Shown in pieces: positions 1-8,569 of a stretch of 64,000 nt of DNA. A program made the position numbers and the translations under genes. The stretch's first letter is position 1. Each line of letters starts with the position of its first letter. The stretch is from Paenibacillus phytorum. Lineage in GTDB: Bacteria; Bacillota; Bacilli; Paenibacillales; NBRC-103111. The stretch is from the NCBI RefSeq assembly GCF_013141715.1, contig NZ_WHOA01000009.1, positions 1-64,000 on the forward strand, written 5' to 3'. A model generated the notes under the pieces. That model was not told where the DNA came from and searched no databases. It saw nothing but the letters and a program-made list of their open reading frames with translations.

Positions 1-71
1 AAATCTACTTGAGAACAGCCCCATAAGGCCTATTGTGACATTCGAATCTTTATTCAGAATGAAATTCATAC

Positions 72-198
72 TTCCATTGGATTTTTCCAATGGAATCTAC
101 TCTCAGGCTTCGAAATTCGTGATTCTATTGGAATTATTCCAATGTAATTGTCTTTTAGGTCGCCAAATCCCTACTTCCACTGGATTAATCCAATGGAA
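72..198. repeat. Hairpin array I (TTCCATTGG stems)
   Basis: Three inverted repeats of the form TTCCATTGG-N6/7-CCAATGGAA start at 72, 123 and 175, so they are 51 and 52 bp apart. The middle one has one changed base per arm. Sequence between hairpins is not palindromic; CGAAATTC recurs in it (about 110 and 215). The 35-238 stretch is open in one frame but looks non-coding, because its content is these repeats. The spacing matches the arrays at 14.07, 14.3 and 60.9 kb, although the stem sequence differs. The array may extend left of the window. Confidence 0.8.
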
Positions 199-267
199 GC
201 AGCGGGCAGACTGCGAAATTCACAAAGTAGGAGCTTAATTTTCCAAATATGCCTTTTGGGCCCCCCC

Positions 268-825
268 TTAGGCTAGGTACTTCTTGAGCGGTTCCCAATA
301 GTTTGTATGCCAGCCTGGAGCCAGGTGAGATTCTTGGCCTTCAGGAAAGCCTGTATGGCTAAAGATTAGGCGGGTTTCTGTACCTTGCCCTTCCAATTCG
401 AACTTCACTAGAGAATATACGCCTTCTTCCCAATTCGCGACACGCCATGCTTGAACGATTCGCTTGTTTGGCTCCAGCTCAATATTTTTCCCTACAATCA
501 TCCCTGCGAAGCAAGAGAAAGAACCGCCAGCCTCCGGAGTTATTTCTGTAGGAGCTCCTCCCGAGACTTTGCTAAACTGTGCAGAATCGGTCAATGCTTC
601 ATAAACGCGGTTTGGGCTTGCCGCGAACACAACCTCCTGATGAATAGCTGAAGAATCGCCTAATTGCTTATCTTTTCCCATCAACCATTGTGTAAGCTGC
701 TCCACAGACATGCTTTTCAACATATCAGCGTGATCGTGAATGGCATGATGCCACATCTTCGCCTCTACTTCGTACCGGTTTTCCTCTTCTACTTTGAATC
801 CACAATCGCAAGATAATGTTGTCAT
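268..825 (-). CDS. DUF1059 + SRPBCC/AHSA1 domain protein
   Basis: A protein of about 185 residues with two parts. The first 55 residues hold a CDCGF motif and a HAIHDHADM stretch typical of small DUF1059 proteins. The rest is an AHSA1-type SRPBCC fold, with the family pattern of VVFAASPNRVYEALTD near the start and a W-rich ending. Such proteins bind hydrophobic ligands or act as co-chaperone-like modules; the ligand here cannot be read. The ATG at 825 is preferred over the one at 843 because GGAGATGGAAGG lies just upstream. It is the last gene of a run with the SRPBCC gene and the ArsR gene upstream on the same strand. Confidence 0.8.
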   Translation of the reverse strand: MTTLSCDCGFKVEEENRYEVEAKMWHHAIHDHADMLKSMSVEQLTQWLMGKDKQLGDSSAIHQEVVFAASPNRVYEALTDSAQFSKVSGGAPTEITPEAGGSFSCFAGMIVGKNIELEPNKRIVQAWRVANWEEGVYSLVKFELEGQGTETRLIFSHTGFPEGQESHLAPGWHTNYWEPLKKYLA

Positions 826-855
826 TGCCTTCCATCTCCCCATGAACTTCTAATA

Positions 856-1317
856 TTAGTGCATGGCCTTAACCGACCAAGGATCTATACCAGGATCTCC
901 ACCCTCAGCCAACGTTTGGAGTCTAGTTGTATAGTGCATCCAACCCTCTGTGTGGGCGGCGACTTCTTCGACCGGCAAATCGCAGTGAGTTAATAGCAGA
1001 ACAGTACCTTTGTCTTTAGCTGTGAATTTAAATTCGAGTGTGCTTGAACCAGGTGGAACCACCTTGGACTTCTCCCAGCCCCACGTCATAACGATTTTCT
1101 CGTTAGGAATAATCTCTTTATACTCCCCCATCGCAATATCCGATCCATTAACATCGATCCGATATTTTCCTCCGATGCTTGGCTCGAGCAGAATATGTCT
1201 ACCCATCCAACGAACCATCTTCTCAGGGTCTGTAAAAAAGGAGAATAAGATCTCCGGACGGCAATCGATGAACATCTCTTTCCTAATCGTGTCGCTTGTT
1301 TGATTCATTTGATTCAC
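856..1317 (-). CDS. SRPBCC/AHSA1 domain protein
   Basis: A 153-residue single-domain protein of the AHSA1 (activator of Hsp90 ATPase-like) group of the SRPBCC superfamily. It starts with RKEMFIDCRPEILFSFFTDP and has the family W-x-G-R-H and late L-L-L-T-H-x-D-L-P patterns. The start is a GTG at 1317 with AGGAG about 11 bases upstream; an ATG at 1308 is possible. The 5' end overlaps the end of the ArsR gene by 35 bases, implying translational coupling. ArsR + AHSA1 pairs are common in Firmicutes, where the regulator controls the partner. Ligand unknown. Confidence 0.85.
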   Translation of the reverse strand: MNQMNQTSDTIRKEMFIDCRPEILFSFFTDPEKMVRWMGRHILLEPSIGGKYRIDVNGSDIAMGEYKEIIPNEKIVMTWGWEKSKVVPPGSSTLEFKFTAKDKGTVLLLTHCDLPVEEVAAHTEGWMHYTTRLQTLAEGGDPGIDPWSVKAMH

Positions 1318-1630
1318 GGTTACGCTGTCTCCTCTCTTCTTCTTCTGCGGCTTCCTTCAATAGCAGTAGACTGTCATCCCAGAAACGGTCAATGTATTCT
1401 TTCAGATCAGCAAAACCTTCCCTCCTCATACGATAATACCGCTTGGTTCCCTCTCTCCGAACCACAAGTAGTCCGGATTCCTCAAGAACCTTAAGATGTT
1501 GAGATACTGCTGGTGCCGAAATGTCAAAATGGGACGCGATGGAGCTTGATGTAAGCTCTCCATCACGTACGAGATATAAAATATCTCTGCGTCTTGGCTC
1601 TACGATGGCTTGGATCACTTTTTCGATCAT
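1283..1630 (-). CDS. ArsR-family winged-helix regulator
   Basis: 115 residues with a clear ArsR winged helix: VEPRRRDILYLV at the start, recognition helix ISAPAVSQHLKVLEESGLL, then the wing RREGTKRYYRM. It lacks the ELCVC-type metal site, so it probably belongs to the metal-independent ArsR group that accompanies AHSA1 proteins. The ATG at 1630 has no ribosome binding site. A TTGACA-N17-TAAATT promoter ends six bases before the ATG, so the message is predicted to be leaderless. A long inverted repeat overlapping this promoter is the likely operator, giving autoregulation and control of the divergent SRPBCC gene. Confidence 0.9.
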   Translation of the reverse strand: MIEKVIQAIVEPRRRDILYLVRDGELTSSSIASHFDISAPAVSQHLKVLEESGLLVVRREGTKRYYRMRREGFADLKEYIDRFWDDSLLLLKEAAEEEERRQRNRESNESNKRHD

Positions 1631-1655
1631 GACGTTAATTTAGCATATACTTAAT

Positions 1656-1717
1656 TAAGTGTCAACTTAACTAATGAAACTATTTAAGTTGACACTTACG
1701 TAAGTGATTGCTAAAAT
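1656..1717. promoter_or_regulatory. Divergent promoter pair with ArsR operator
   Basis: A perfect 15-bp inverted repeat TAAGTGTCAACTTAA (1656-1670) and its complement (1684-1698) are separated by 13 bp. Each arm carries the -35 hexamer TTGACA of an outward-facing promoter: plus strand TTGACA (1689-1694)-N17-TAAAAT (1712-1717), minus strand TTGACA (1665-1660)-N17-TAAATT (1642-1637). A dimer on this repeat would cover both -35 boxes. The symmetry fits an ArsR operator controlling both directions. Confidence 0.8.
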
Positions 1718-1786
1718 ACGAGTGTCCAACAGCGACTGATTTTACGAACTATTTTCGATACGATATGAAATAAGGAGATTATAGAT

Positions 1787-2221
1787 ATGGGAATTGATGT
1801 TTCGGCCAAGCTGGTGATTGCTCAGAGCCGTAAAGAGGTTGCTCGATATGCGATGGAACCAACCAATGATCCCAAATGGACCAAAGGCATTACGGAGGCT
1901 GAACTCCTTACCGAACGCCCCATTGGCTTGGGAACTCAGGTAAGACGAATTGCCAGATTTCTGGGTAAGGAAATTCATTATGTTCTTAAAGTAGTTGACT
2001 ATGTACCCGAGCATCTGATGGTGATGCAATCGATCAAAGGTCCGTTTCCGATGAAAGTCACGTATCAATTTGATGATGAAAATGAAGGAACATTGGCACA
2101 AATACGTGTTGAAGGTACCTCTGAAGGCTTCTATAAGTTAACGGACCTCATCATGTCTCCCCAAGTCAGAAGAAGCATTCAAGGAGACTTGAAGCGACTT
2201 AAGACGATTATGGAATCATAG
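1787..2221 (+). CDS. SRPBCC family (polyketide cyclase-like) protein
   Basis: 144 residues with the SRPBCC/START-like pattern: an opening strand (DVSAKLVIAQSRKEVARYAM), a W-T-K-G-I loop, and a C-terminal long helix ending in DLKRLKTIMES. Enzymatic role not assignable. AAGGAG precedes the ATG, and the gene lies downstream of the plus-strand half of the divergent ArsR promoter, so it is probably co-regulated with the two AHSA1 proteins on the other strand. Thus all three SRPBCC proteins at this locus appear to answer to one ArsR regulator. Confidence 0.75.
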   Translation: MGIDVSAKLVIAQSRKEVARYAMEPTNDPKWTKGITEAELLTERPIGLGTQVRRIARFLGKEIHYVLKVVDYVPEHLMVMQSIKGPFPMKVTYQFDDENEGTLAQIRVEGTSEGFYKLTDLIMSPQVRRSIQGDLKRLKTIMES

Positions 2222-2222
2222 A

Positions 2223-2444
2223 AAAACAATTCGTACTCGTCTTTTCGAGCAAGAAGGAGCATCGTTATTTTCCCCCATGCCGGGCAAACCGATGAAGGAA
2301 TATGTCACCTTACCGGAGCAGTGGCGGGAAACACCTGATACAATTACGACGTGGATCGAGCAATCCTTGCAATGGGTCTCAGCGATGCCACAGAAGATTC
2401 CTGCTAAGAAAAAACCAACCACCAAGAAGAGTAAAAATGTATAG
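2223..2444 (+). pseudogene. C-terminal remnant of a TfoX/Sxy-like protein
   Basis: Reading this frame gives an open stretch ending in MPGKPMKEYVTLPEQW, a helix (TTWIEQSLQWVSAMP) and a lysine-rich tail. This resembles the C-terminal third of small TfoX/Sxy N-domain (MmcQ-like) proteins. The N-terminal part is absent because the frame runs straight out of the end of the SRPBCC gene. An internal ATG at 2277 would give 55 residues but lacks a good ribosome binding site. I read it as a 5'-deleted remnant. Confidence 0.5.
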
Positions 2445-2468
2445 CTGTACAATCCAGACATACCAAAG

Positions 2469-2500
2469 ACCATCCAGTACGAACATTGGATGGTTTTTTA
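2469..2500 (+). terminator. Rho-independent terminator
   Basis: Stem ACCATCCA/TGGATGGT (2469-2476 with 2487-2494) followed by six T. It ends the plus-strand SRPBCC transcript and the TfoX-like remnant. Confidence 0.85.
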
Positions 2501-2540
2501 TTGAAGAAAAATCACTATATTCGACCATTTAAATCACCGC

Positions 2541-3548
2541 TTATAAGGAGAGTAACGCATTACGTTCGATCGCACCAGGTATTTTTTCCATCCAATCATT
2601 CTTTATCGTAAGCTCTGCGCCATCGTCTGCGTAGGTTCCGATTTCAGCTGTAAGCCGAATGTATACCGTTGTCAAATCTCTCCTCATGCTTGCTGCGAGA
2701 GAAGCTCCATAGTTCCCCATTCCTATCGCTGCAAGAAATACCGTATGGTAGAGCATTAACTTATCGGAAAATGGGGACTCTTTAGAATTCGAAATTTCTG
2801 TTTCCCATGTCGTGGGTGCCGGCAGCTGGTCATCGCGTAATAACGCGTTGAATACTTCGACATGCTTCTTGGAGATATCTCTGCCGCGCACGATATATGC
2901 AATGACTTCTTTGGTTTGAGCAACTTGAGAAAAACCTAACATCAATGCCTGACCTATGCTGTTCTTCATAATATTCATATGAAGGTTTGAGATTTCTACT
3001 GCATTTAAGGGTCTACGATCACCCAGCAGTCCATTTAACCAACTTTCTTTGTGTACATACTCAACAGAATCCGGATAGGGTATGAACGGACTTCTAGGGA
3101 GAATTCCTTTAGATTGCAAAATAGCCGTAGATTTCTCCAGCAGCTCAGCCGCGGTCTTCAAATTATGATGATAGAATGCACGTATATCTTGTCTTGAACT
3201 GCTTGCTAACGCCACTCCATAAGTAATTGTACCAGCAATGCCCATATGCCTGAGATAAAGAAGCATATATCCATCTGAAAATAGTCTTGGCGCATTTAAG
3301 TTGACATCCTTCTCTGTAAAGGCTAGAGGGATAGGGAACTTTTCGTCTTTAAACAACTTGTTACTAAATTCCATATGTTCCATTGTCAGTCCAAGTGCGT
3401 ATTCAATGATTGGTTTTACGTCACCATCCTCAACAGTATGCAAAAAATGTTTGAGCACACAATTGACCATACTGTCACTTAAATAACCTCCCCATAGAGG
3501 TGCGATATCACCAGAAGTTAATTGAATATGATGCTCATCTTGACTCAT
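2541..3548 (-). CDS. DUF3231 family protein
   Basis: 335 residues made of two similar four-helix halves (about 10-165 and 175-335), the layout of DUF3231 proteins common in spore formers. Each half has a HMEF/HVEVFNALL-type helix followed by F(K/R)DE(K/D)FPIP or LRDDQLPAP. The repeated E/H pattern recalls ferritin-like bundles, but metal binding is not proven. The family is seen around spore coat genes in Bacillaceae; its molecular role is unknown. The gene stands alone, between the TfoX-like remnant and the exporter. Confidence 0.85.
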   Translation of the reverse strand: MSQDEHHIQLTSGDIAPLWGGYLSDSMVNCVLKHFLHTVEDGDVKPIIEYALGLTMEHMEFSNKLFKDEKFPIPLAFTEKDVNLNAPRLFSDGYMLLYLRHMGIAGTITYGVALASSSRQDIRAFYHHNLKTAAELLEKSTAILQSKGILPRSPFIPYPDSVEYVHKESWLNGLLGDRRPLNAVEISNLHMNIMKNSIGQALMLGFSQVAQTKEVIAYIVRGRDISKKHVEVFNALLRDDQLPAPTTWETEISNSKESPFSDKLMLYHTVFLAAIGMGNYGASLAASMRRDLTTVYIRLTAEIGTYADDGAELTIKNDWMEKIPGAIERNALLSL

Positions 3549-3625
3549 TGTATTGCCCCCTAATAGGATGTTTTGCGCTATTATTTAGAATTCCATAAAT
3601 ACCAACTTCTATGTAGAATCGTACA

Positions 3626-3658
3626 AAAAAAGCCTACCGATTCATCGGTAAGCTTCTT
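3626..3658 (-). terminator. Rho-independent terminator of the MFS gene
   Basis: On the minus strand AAGCTTACCGAT-GA-ATCGGTAGGCTT is followed by a run of T. It lies just past the exporter stop codon. Confidence 0.85.
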
Positions 3659-3674
3659 GTACAATTGTTCGTAT

Positions 3675-5174
3675 CTAGTGTAGTCCTTCTAACGCGACTT
3701 CTTGTTTTACAGCCTCACTAGGCTGTGTCTTGTCACGGCGAAGGAACAAGCCTAAGAATATCCCACAGATCGCAATAATTAGCATCACGTGGAAAGTCTG
3801 GCCGAATGCTTCTGGCGCTACAGCAAGCATAGCTTTTTGCATATCAGCTGGGCTGTTTATTGGAATGTTTTTTGCAGCTATGGATGAGTTCACGCGCGAC
3901 GAGAGAATTGTCACCAAGGTAGCAACGGCGAAAGAATTAATTACTTGCTGCATCGCACTAGTTAAAGAAGTAACTCGACTCACCAAATCATGCGGAGCTT
4001 TCTTAATCAGATGCGAATTAAGCGGCATCATCATAAGTCCCATACCAGAGCCAGCCATAATAAGCGGTAAAATTAAGTCATGTCCTTCTGTCGTTAGATC
4101 GACATGCGAATATTGAAAGATCGCTCCGGATACAAGACTGAGTCCAGCGACAACCAACCAGCGAACACCGATTTTATCAAATAAGTAACCGCCAATCGGC
4201 ATCATAACGGCCGAAGCTAACGCTTGCGGGAATAACGTCATCCCCGTATCGAAAGCACCGTACCCGCGGGCTTGCTGAAGAAATTGCGGAAGCAGGAAAA
4301 TAGCCCCGAACAAGCAGAATTGCAGTACCCACTGTACGAAAATACCGAAGGAAAAATCAACAGATTTGAACACTCTCAACTCGAGCAGAGGGAGTTTGGA
4401 TTTAAGTTCAACAATGATAAAGGCGATCAAGGCGACAGCTCCAATGATGATGCCCCACAGCGTTTTATCAGATGTCCAACTTTCAGCACCTTGTGTTATC
4501 CCATAAGATAAGGATGCAAAGGCGATGGGCCCTAGAATCATACCTGGTAAATCAAAACCAGCTACTTTCTTACGTGCGACAGCCGGCAGCTTCCATAGTC
4601 CAAAGATAAAGCTGAAAATACCAACGGGAAGATTAATTAAGAAAATCCAGTGCCAGGAATGGTACTCAACCAGCCATCCGGATAAGATAGGCCCAATCGC
4701 AGGCGCCAGCAAAATAGGCACACCCAGCATTCCCATCACTTGACCAATTTTGTTAGGTGGACTTAACCGGAATACGTATGCCATAGCAACAGGCATAACG
4801 AATCCACCGCCTAAACCTTGAAGGATACGGAAAACAATCAACAACTCCGCGCTGTTCGGTGTAGCACATAAAACCGATGCTACAGTGAAAAGAACAACAG
4901 AGGTGAGGAATACGTTCTTCGCCCCAAATCGGTCTGATAGCCACCCCGCTAGTGGAATGACGGCCGCAGTCGCCAGCATATAGCCTGTTACGGTCCATTG
5001 AATGGTAGGTAAATCCGTTTTAAAATCGATGACCAGCTTCGACAATGCTACATTCATCGCAGTTGTGTCGAGGATAACCATAAATATACCCGATATGATG
5101 GCGATGAGCGGTACCAGAATACTCGTAATCTTAAACTCTGGCTCCGCTGTGCCAGAAGTTATTGGTTGACTCAT
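3675..5174 (-). CDS. DHA2-type (EmrB/QacA) MFS multidrug exporter
   Basis: About 499 residues with 14 predicted membrane segments. The DHA2 signatures are visible: motif C-like GPILSGWLVEYHSWHWIFLINLP, motif A-like AGWLSDRFGAK near residue 80, and an early acidic LDTTAMNVAL in TM1. It is a proton-coupled drug or toxic compound exporter; the substrate is unknown. The ATG at 5174 is chosen because AAGGAGG lies upstream; a GTG at 5192 precedes that site. It is transcribed away from a TetR repressor, from a promoter that contains a TetR-type palindrome. Confidence 0.9.
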   Translation of the reverse strand: MSQPITSGTAEPEFKITSILVPLIAIISGIFMVILDTTAMNVALSKLVIDFKTDLPTIQWTVTGYMLATAAVIPLAGWLSDRFGAKNVFLTSVVLFTVASVLCATPNSAELLIVFRILQGLGGGFVMPVAMAYVFRLSPPNKIGQVMGMLGVPILLAPAIGPILSGWLVEYHSWHWIFLINLPVGIFSFIFGLWKLPAVARKKVAGFDLPGMILGPIAFASLSYGITQGAESWTSDKTLWGIIIGAVALIAFIIVELKSKLPLLELRVFKSVDFSFGIFVQWVLQFCLFGAIFLLPQFLQQARGYGAFDTGMTLFPQALASAVMMPIGGYLFDKIGVRWLVVAGLSLVSGAIFQYSHVDLTTEGHDLILPLIMAGSGMGLMMMPLNSHLIKKAPHDLVSRVTSLTSAMQQVINSFAVATLVTILSSRVNSSIAAKNIPINSPADMQKAMLAVAPEAFGQTFHVMLIIAICGIFLGLFLRRDKTQPSEAVKQEVALEGLH

Positions 5175-5222
5175 GTTGTGTTCCTCCTTCACAATATGTA
5201 TTCCATCGTGCTACAATAGTAA

Positions 5223-5272
5223 CGGACAATTGTCCGCAACATCATATTACGGACAATTGTCCGTAATGTCAA
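5223..5272 (-). promoter_or_regulatory. MFS promoter with twin TetR operators
   Basis: Two copies of the palindrome CGGACAATTGTCCG lie with centres 27 bp apart, at 5223-5236 and within the 20-bp perfect palindrome 5247-5266. On the minus strand TTGACA (5272-5267)-N17-TAATAT (5249-5244) forms the exporter promoter. The second palindrome fills its spacer exactly and the first falls at the predicted start of transcription. This is a classic repression layout. Confidence 0.85.
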
Positions 5273-5313
5273 TTATTTCTTTTGTTAAGATTGTTCTTCG
5301 AGGAGGAGCACAT

Positions 5314-5967
5314 ATGAAGCAACCAGATACCAATGAGAATTCATTATATTGCCAAGATATGAAAGAAATTCCACCTTGCGGTCGACGAGAAGAACGTGAT
5401 TCGGAGTATCGCCGGCGTATTCTTACGTCTGCCAGAAGTTTGTTCGAAACCAATCAAATTGAATCCGTTACCATGCATCAGATTGCCAAAGAGTCGGGCG
5501 TGGGACAAGGCACTCTCTATCGCCGCTACGCCCATATTGGCGAGGTTTGCAGCGATCTGCTTCGTTCCACAATAGCCCAGTTTCTTACTTCTCTTGAAGA
5601 GGGTCTTGCAGATCAAGGTCCCGAGGTAACATCTATGAGCCAATTGTCGGACACGATCATTCGAATCATTGATTTTGTGGACGATAAAGCCTCTTTGCTT
5701 TCCGTCATCAACACAATGTACACCGAAAAACGAAGCTTTTATTTACACAAAAAACCTATTTATATCCGACTTCACAGCCTTGTTGCTCCTTTAATCACTC
5801 GTGCTGTTCAACAAGGGGAAATTGGACAGATCGATGTCGCTTTGACAGTTAACACAATTCTCGCATCCCTAACGCCAGAACAGTACTTGTATCATAGAGA
5901 AATTCTGGGCTATAGCAAGCAGCAATTTGTTGATGGCATTTGCCGACTCTTCGTGAAAGGAATATGA
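5314..5967 (+). CDS. TetR-family repressor
   Basis: 217 residues. The N-terminal helix-turn-helix is clear: RRRILTSARSLFETNQIESVTMHQIAKESGVGQGTLYRRY, split here as residues about 30-70, followed by a helical ligand domain. An in-frame ORF runs further upstream, but the ATG at 5314 has AGGAGGAG five bases before it and is the better start. It is divergent from the MFS exporter and very probably represses it by binding the CGGACAATTGTCCG palindromes. The following AraC gene begins four bases after its stop, so the two regulators look co-transcribed. Confidence 0.9.
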   Translation: MKQPDTNENSLYCQDMKEIPPCGRREERDSEYRRRILTSARSLFETNQIESVTMHQIAKESGVGQGTLYRRYAHIGEVCSDLLRSTIAQFLTSLEEGLADQGPEVTSMSQLSDTIIRIIDFVDDKASLLSVINTMYTEKRSFYLHKKPIYIRLHSLVAPLITRAVQQGEIGQIDVALTVNTILASLTPEQYLYHREILGYSKQQFVDGICRLFVKGI

Positions 5968-5971
5968 GCCC

Positions 5972-6841
5972 ATGAGAATAGATATGAATCCTAGCCAGCT
6001 CACCTTCTGGAAGAAATATATGGCTAAAGCGAAGCTTGATTTATCCTATGCTGCTTACACCAAGGTATTGAAATCCTGGAACGATGCGAACGCTTCTTGT
6101 CCGTTTAATCGCTTATATTTTATTATCGAGGGAGAAGGCTTTGTAAAAGTTGGGGATCAGACCTATTATCCGAAACCAGGTGAACTTTATCTGCTTCCAG
6201 CGGGGAGTGATCAAGCTTATGGTACTATAAACGATCACACTTTCGGAAAATACTGGTGTCATTTCACGGCCAAAATCGGGGATTTGGATCTGTTTCAGAT
6301 TTTGCAAACATCCGCTTTCATTACGATCAAAGATCCAGAAGCTTTGCAAAAAAAATTCGAACAACTGATAGCCTATCATAAAAGTGAAGAGTTAACTTCC
6401 GCCTTTAGAGTCAATGCGATTATAAGTGAATTCATTGCCGATTTCATTGAACAAACTGAAACTGTCAAGCTGAACTTGGCTTCTACCCCTACTTACGAGA
6501 AAATGAATAGTGTGTTGCACTATATGGAACAGCATATCGCTGACAACGTATCCATAGATACATTATCCCAAATTGCACACTATCATCCTAACTACTTTAT
6601 TAATGCTTTTAAACAGTTTACGGGTTATTCACCGATTCAATATATGAACCATTTGCGCTCGGAAAAGGCCAAGGATTTACTCATGATGTCGGAATTAAAT
6701 GTTTCACAAATCGCCGATTCGCTGGGCATGGAATTATCGTATTTTTCCCGCATGTTCCGAGAACAAACGGGTTTCACACCAACTTCTTTCCGTGATTTGA
6801 AGCCGAAAATGATCGATTACAACGAAACGATGTTGAAATGA
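5972..6841 (+). CDS. AraC-family regulator
   Basis: 289 residues. An N-terminal cupin-like sensor (about 35-95, with GEGFVKVGDQTYYPKPGE) is followed by two AraC helix-turn-helix motifs at about 190-280 (ISIDTLSQIAHYHPNYF region and VSQIADSLGMELSYFSRMF). The cupin suggests sugar or small metabolite sensing. It starts four bases after the tetR stop and is convergent with the PhyH-HEAT gene, sharing a bidirectional terminator. Target unknown. Confidence 0.9.
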   Translation: MRIDMNPSQLTFWKKYMAKAKLDLSYAAYTKVLKSWNDANASCPFNRLYFIIEGEGFVKVGDQTYYPKPGELYLLPAGSDQAYGTINDHTFGKYWCHFTAKIGDLDLFQILQTSAFITIKDPEALQKKFEQLIAYHKSEELTSAFRVNAIISEFIADFIEQTETVKLNLASTPTYEKMNSVLHYMEQHIADNVSIDTLSQIAHYHPNYFINAFKQFTGYSPIQYMNHLRSEKAKDLLMMSELNVSQIADSLGMELSYFSRMFREQTGFTPTSFRDLKPKMIDYNETMLK

Positions 6842-6857
6842 AACATGGAAACAACGC

Positions 6858-6887
6858 AAAAAGGGCAAAAGTTAATTTGCCCTTTTT
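6858..6887. terminator. Bidirectional terminator
   Basis: AAAAAGGGCAAA and TTTGCCCTTTTT form a 12-bp stem with a 6-base loop. A-tract and T-tract on either side let it serve both the AraC gene on the plus strand and the PhyH-HEAT gene on the minus strand. Confidence 0.85.
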
Positions 6888-6906
6888 CTAAATCTACTTT
6901 ACGCGT

Positions 6907-8316
6907 TTACGGATAGAACGAATTTGTCTTTGTCGTTGTCGGGCACCAGCGGGAATTAAGCAGAAACTTAATCAGCGTATTCTTAGCCCGCTCCGAACCG
7001 ATATAATTCAGAGATTCCGCAGCATGAGCACGAACATATCTGTTCTCATCATCCAATGCTATTTCCAACTGAGGCACAGCAGCTTCCGCTTGAGAGCCTA
7101 ATCGTGACAAGGACAAACTTGCCATGAAGCGAACTTGCGCGTTCTCATCTTGTAAGCATCTACCTAAGCTTGATACGATCTCATTCAGCGGTGTGTTCAT
7201 GAATCCAAGTGCATCTACTACGGCGCAGCGAACCCGATCAGCTGGATGTTCGAGCAGCTTAATGAAGGTAGGAACGGCTTCTGCCGCTAAACCTCTTAAT
7301 TCACCAAGAGCAAATATCGCATGTGTAACGATTTCAATATTCTCATGATGCAAAGCTACAAGTAGTCCTTTAACTGCCTCGCTTCCAGAAACTGATAATC
7401 CATAAGCGGAAATTCGCGATACTTGTTTATTCTCGCTATTTAATCCTTCGAGTAAAGCGTCCACACCCTGCTGCCCTCTACGTGCCAGATCATAGGCTGC
7501 ATTGATCGCTAGCGGTTCAAAACCATCCAACTTAGCGGATAACTCTTTAATTTGATCCGGATCAGATGCAGCTGTTCCTGCCAGACTGCCGATTTTGCCA
7601 GACAGCCAGTTCCAGGTTTCTTCCCACATCAAATCATGCTCGGCTATTGGCAAAAGCAAGTTGGCTGGCTTCCTCCATGCTGCCTCTTGATTATTCCAAC
7701 TAGGTGCTTGCGGCAGCTCTGTACGCATGAATTCAAACTTCAGCATGTAGCGCGGCTCTCCTAACACATTAGGTGTGGAACGATGCCAAATATCATAATG
7801 GATCAGCGCAAAGGTACCCGCTTCCCCGCTTGCTAAGACTTCCCCTTCGTGTTCACTCGATTCAAAAGTCCGAGTCTGGTAATTTTGTGTGCCTGGCATA
7901 ACACCTGTCGGTCCTAATTCCACTGGTGTATCCTGTGGGAAATACATAATCATTGCCCAATTGGGGTGATGATTGCGCATTCTGTCATAGCCCCAATAGC
8001 TGTCCTTATGCCAGCCTCCAGCCGTTGCTGAAGCATTGAAATGTCCATGTCTATGTGCGTGCATCATATAGTTCTGGCCTAATACGCTTGTTAATGCACC
8101 TGTCACAACAGGGTGATCGAATACTTTTTGCAGCTCACGAATGCGGGGTAGTAAATTATTGCCGGGGTTCCCCTCTTCCGCATAGACCGTGTTTAATTGT
8201 GCTAAAAGATTGCTGTGAAACTCACTCGAAAAGTCGGTTTTGAGTATTAAACATCCGTTTGTAATAAATTCTCTCATTTGCTCATCAGTCAATAATAAAG
8301 GTGTGTTTTCCTGCAT
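6907..8316 (-). CDS. PhyH-type Fe(II)/2-oxoglutarate dioxygenase fused to HEAT repeats
   Basis: 469 residues. Residues about 10-225 are a phytanoyl-CoA dioxygenase-like domain: iron ligands in WHKDSYWG (H-x-D) and a distal histidine in HYDIWHRSTPN, followed by a basic residue in MLKFEFMR for the oxoglutarate. Residues about 260-460 are HEAT repeats with recurring L-x-x-A-L and D-x-x-x-x-V-R-x-x-A-A-x-x-L units (for example RVRCAVVDALGF, QVRFMASLSL, YVRAHAAESL). The HEAT part may bind a protein or phosphorylated partner. Substrate unknown. AAGGAGG precedes the ATG. It is divergent from an AraC gene at 8570 and convergent with another at 5972. Confidence 0.85.
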   Translation of the reverse strand: MQENTPLLLTDEQMREFITNGCLILKTDFSSEFHSNLLAQLNTVYAEEGNPGNNLLPRIRELQKVFDHPVVTGALTSVLGQNYMMHAHRHGHFNASATAGGWHKDSYWGYDRMRNHHPNWAMIMYFPQDTPVELGPTGVMPGTQNYQTRTFESSEHEGEVLASGEAGTFALIHYDIWHRSTPNVLGEPRYMLKFEFMRTELPQAPSWNNQEAAWRKPANLLLPIAEHDLMWEETWNWLSGKIGSLAGTAASDPDQIKELSAKLDGFEPLAINAAYDLARRGQQGVDALLEGLNSENKQVSRISAYGLSVSGSEAVKGLLVALHHENIEIVTHAIFALGELRGLAAEAVPTFIKLLEHPADRVRCAVVDALGFMNTPLNEIVSSLGRCLQDENAQVRFMASLSLSRLGSQAEAAVPQLEIALDDENRYVRAHAAESLNYIGSERAKNTLIKFLLNSRWCPTTTKTNSFYP

Positions 8317-8569
8317 GGCTGTTAGCCTCCTTGGCTTTGAATGAATGCGATAACAATGACCTTATTATAAGAAAGATGTCTCTGACTAAAAATAGACGAT
8401 CTTAATCAGAGCTAGCACAAAACTAAGATGGACTGTAGAGTTTTTTTAAAACTGAGACTTTTGCTTGCCCAACCCATGCTTTCAGTTCATAACTGTATAT
8501 CTCTTCTATATTGGTATAAGATTATCGCATATCATCATTAACCTGCATGCTTAGGAAGTGAGTCAGCCC

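Noticed and set aside
35..238. 67-codon open frame at the left edge
   Set aside because: It only reads through the three TTCCATTGG hairpins and has no ribosome binding site.
8342..8355. cre-like site TGAATGCGATAACA before the PhyH-HEAT gene
   Set aside because: Two mismatches at conserved positions, against a perfect cre elsewhere in the window; too weak to call.
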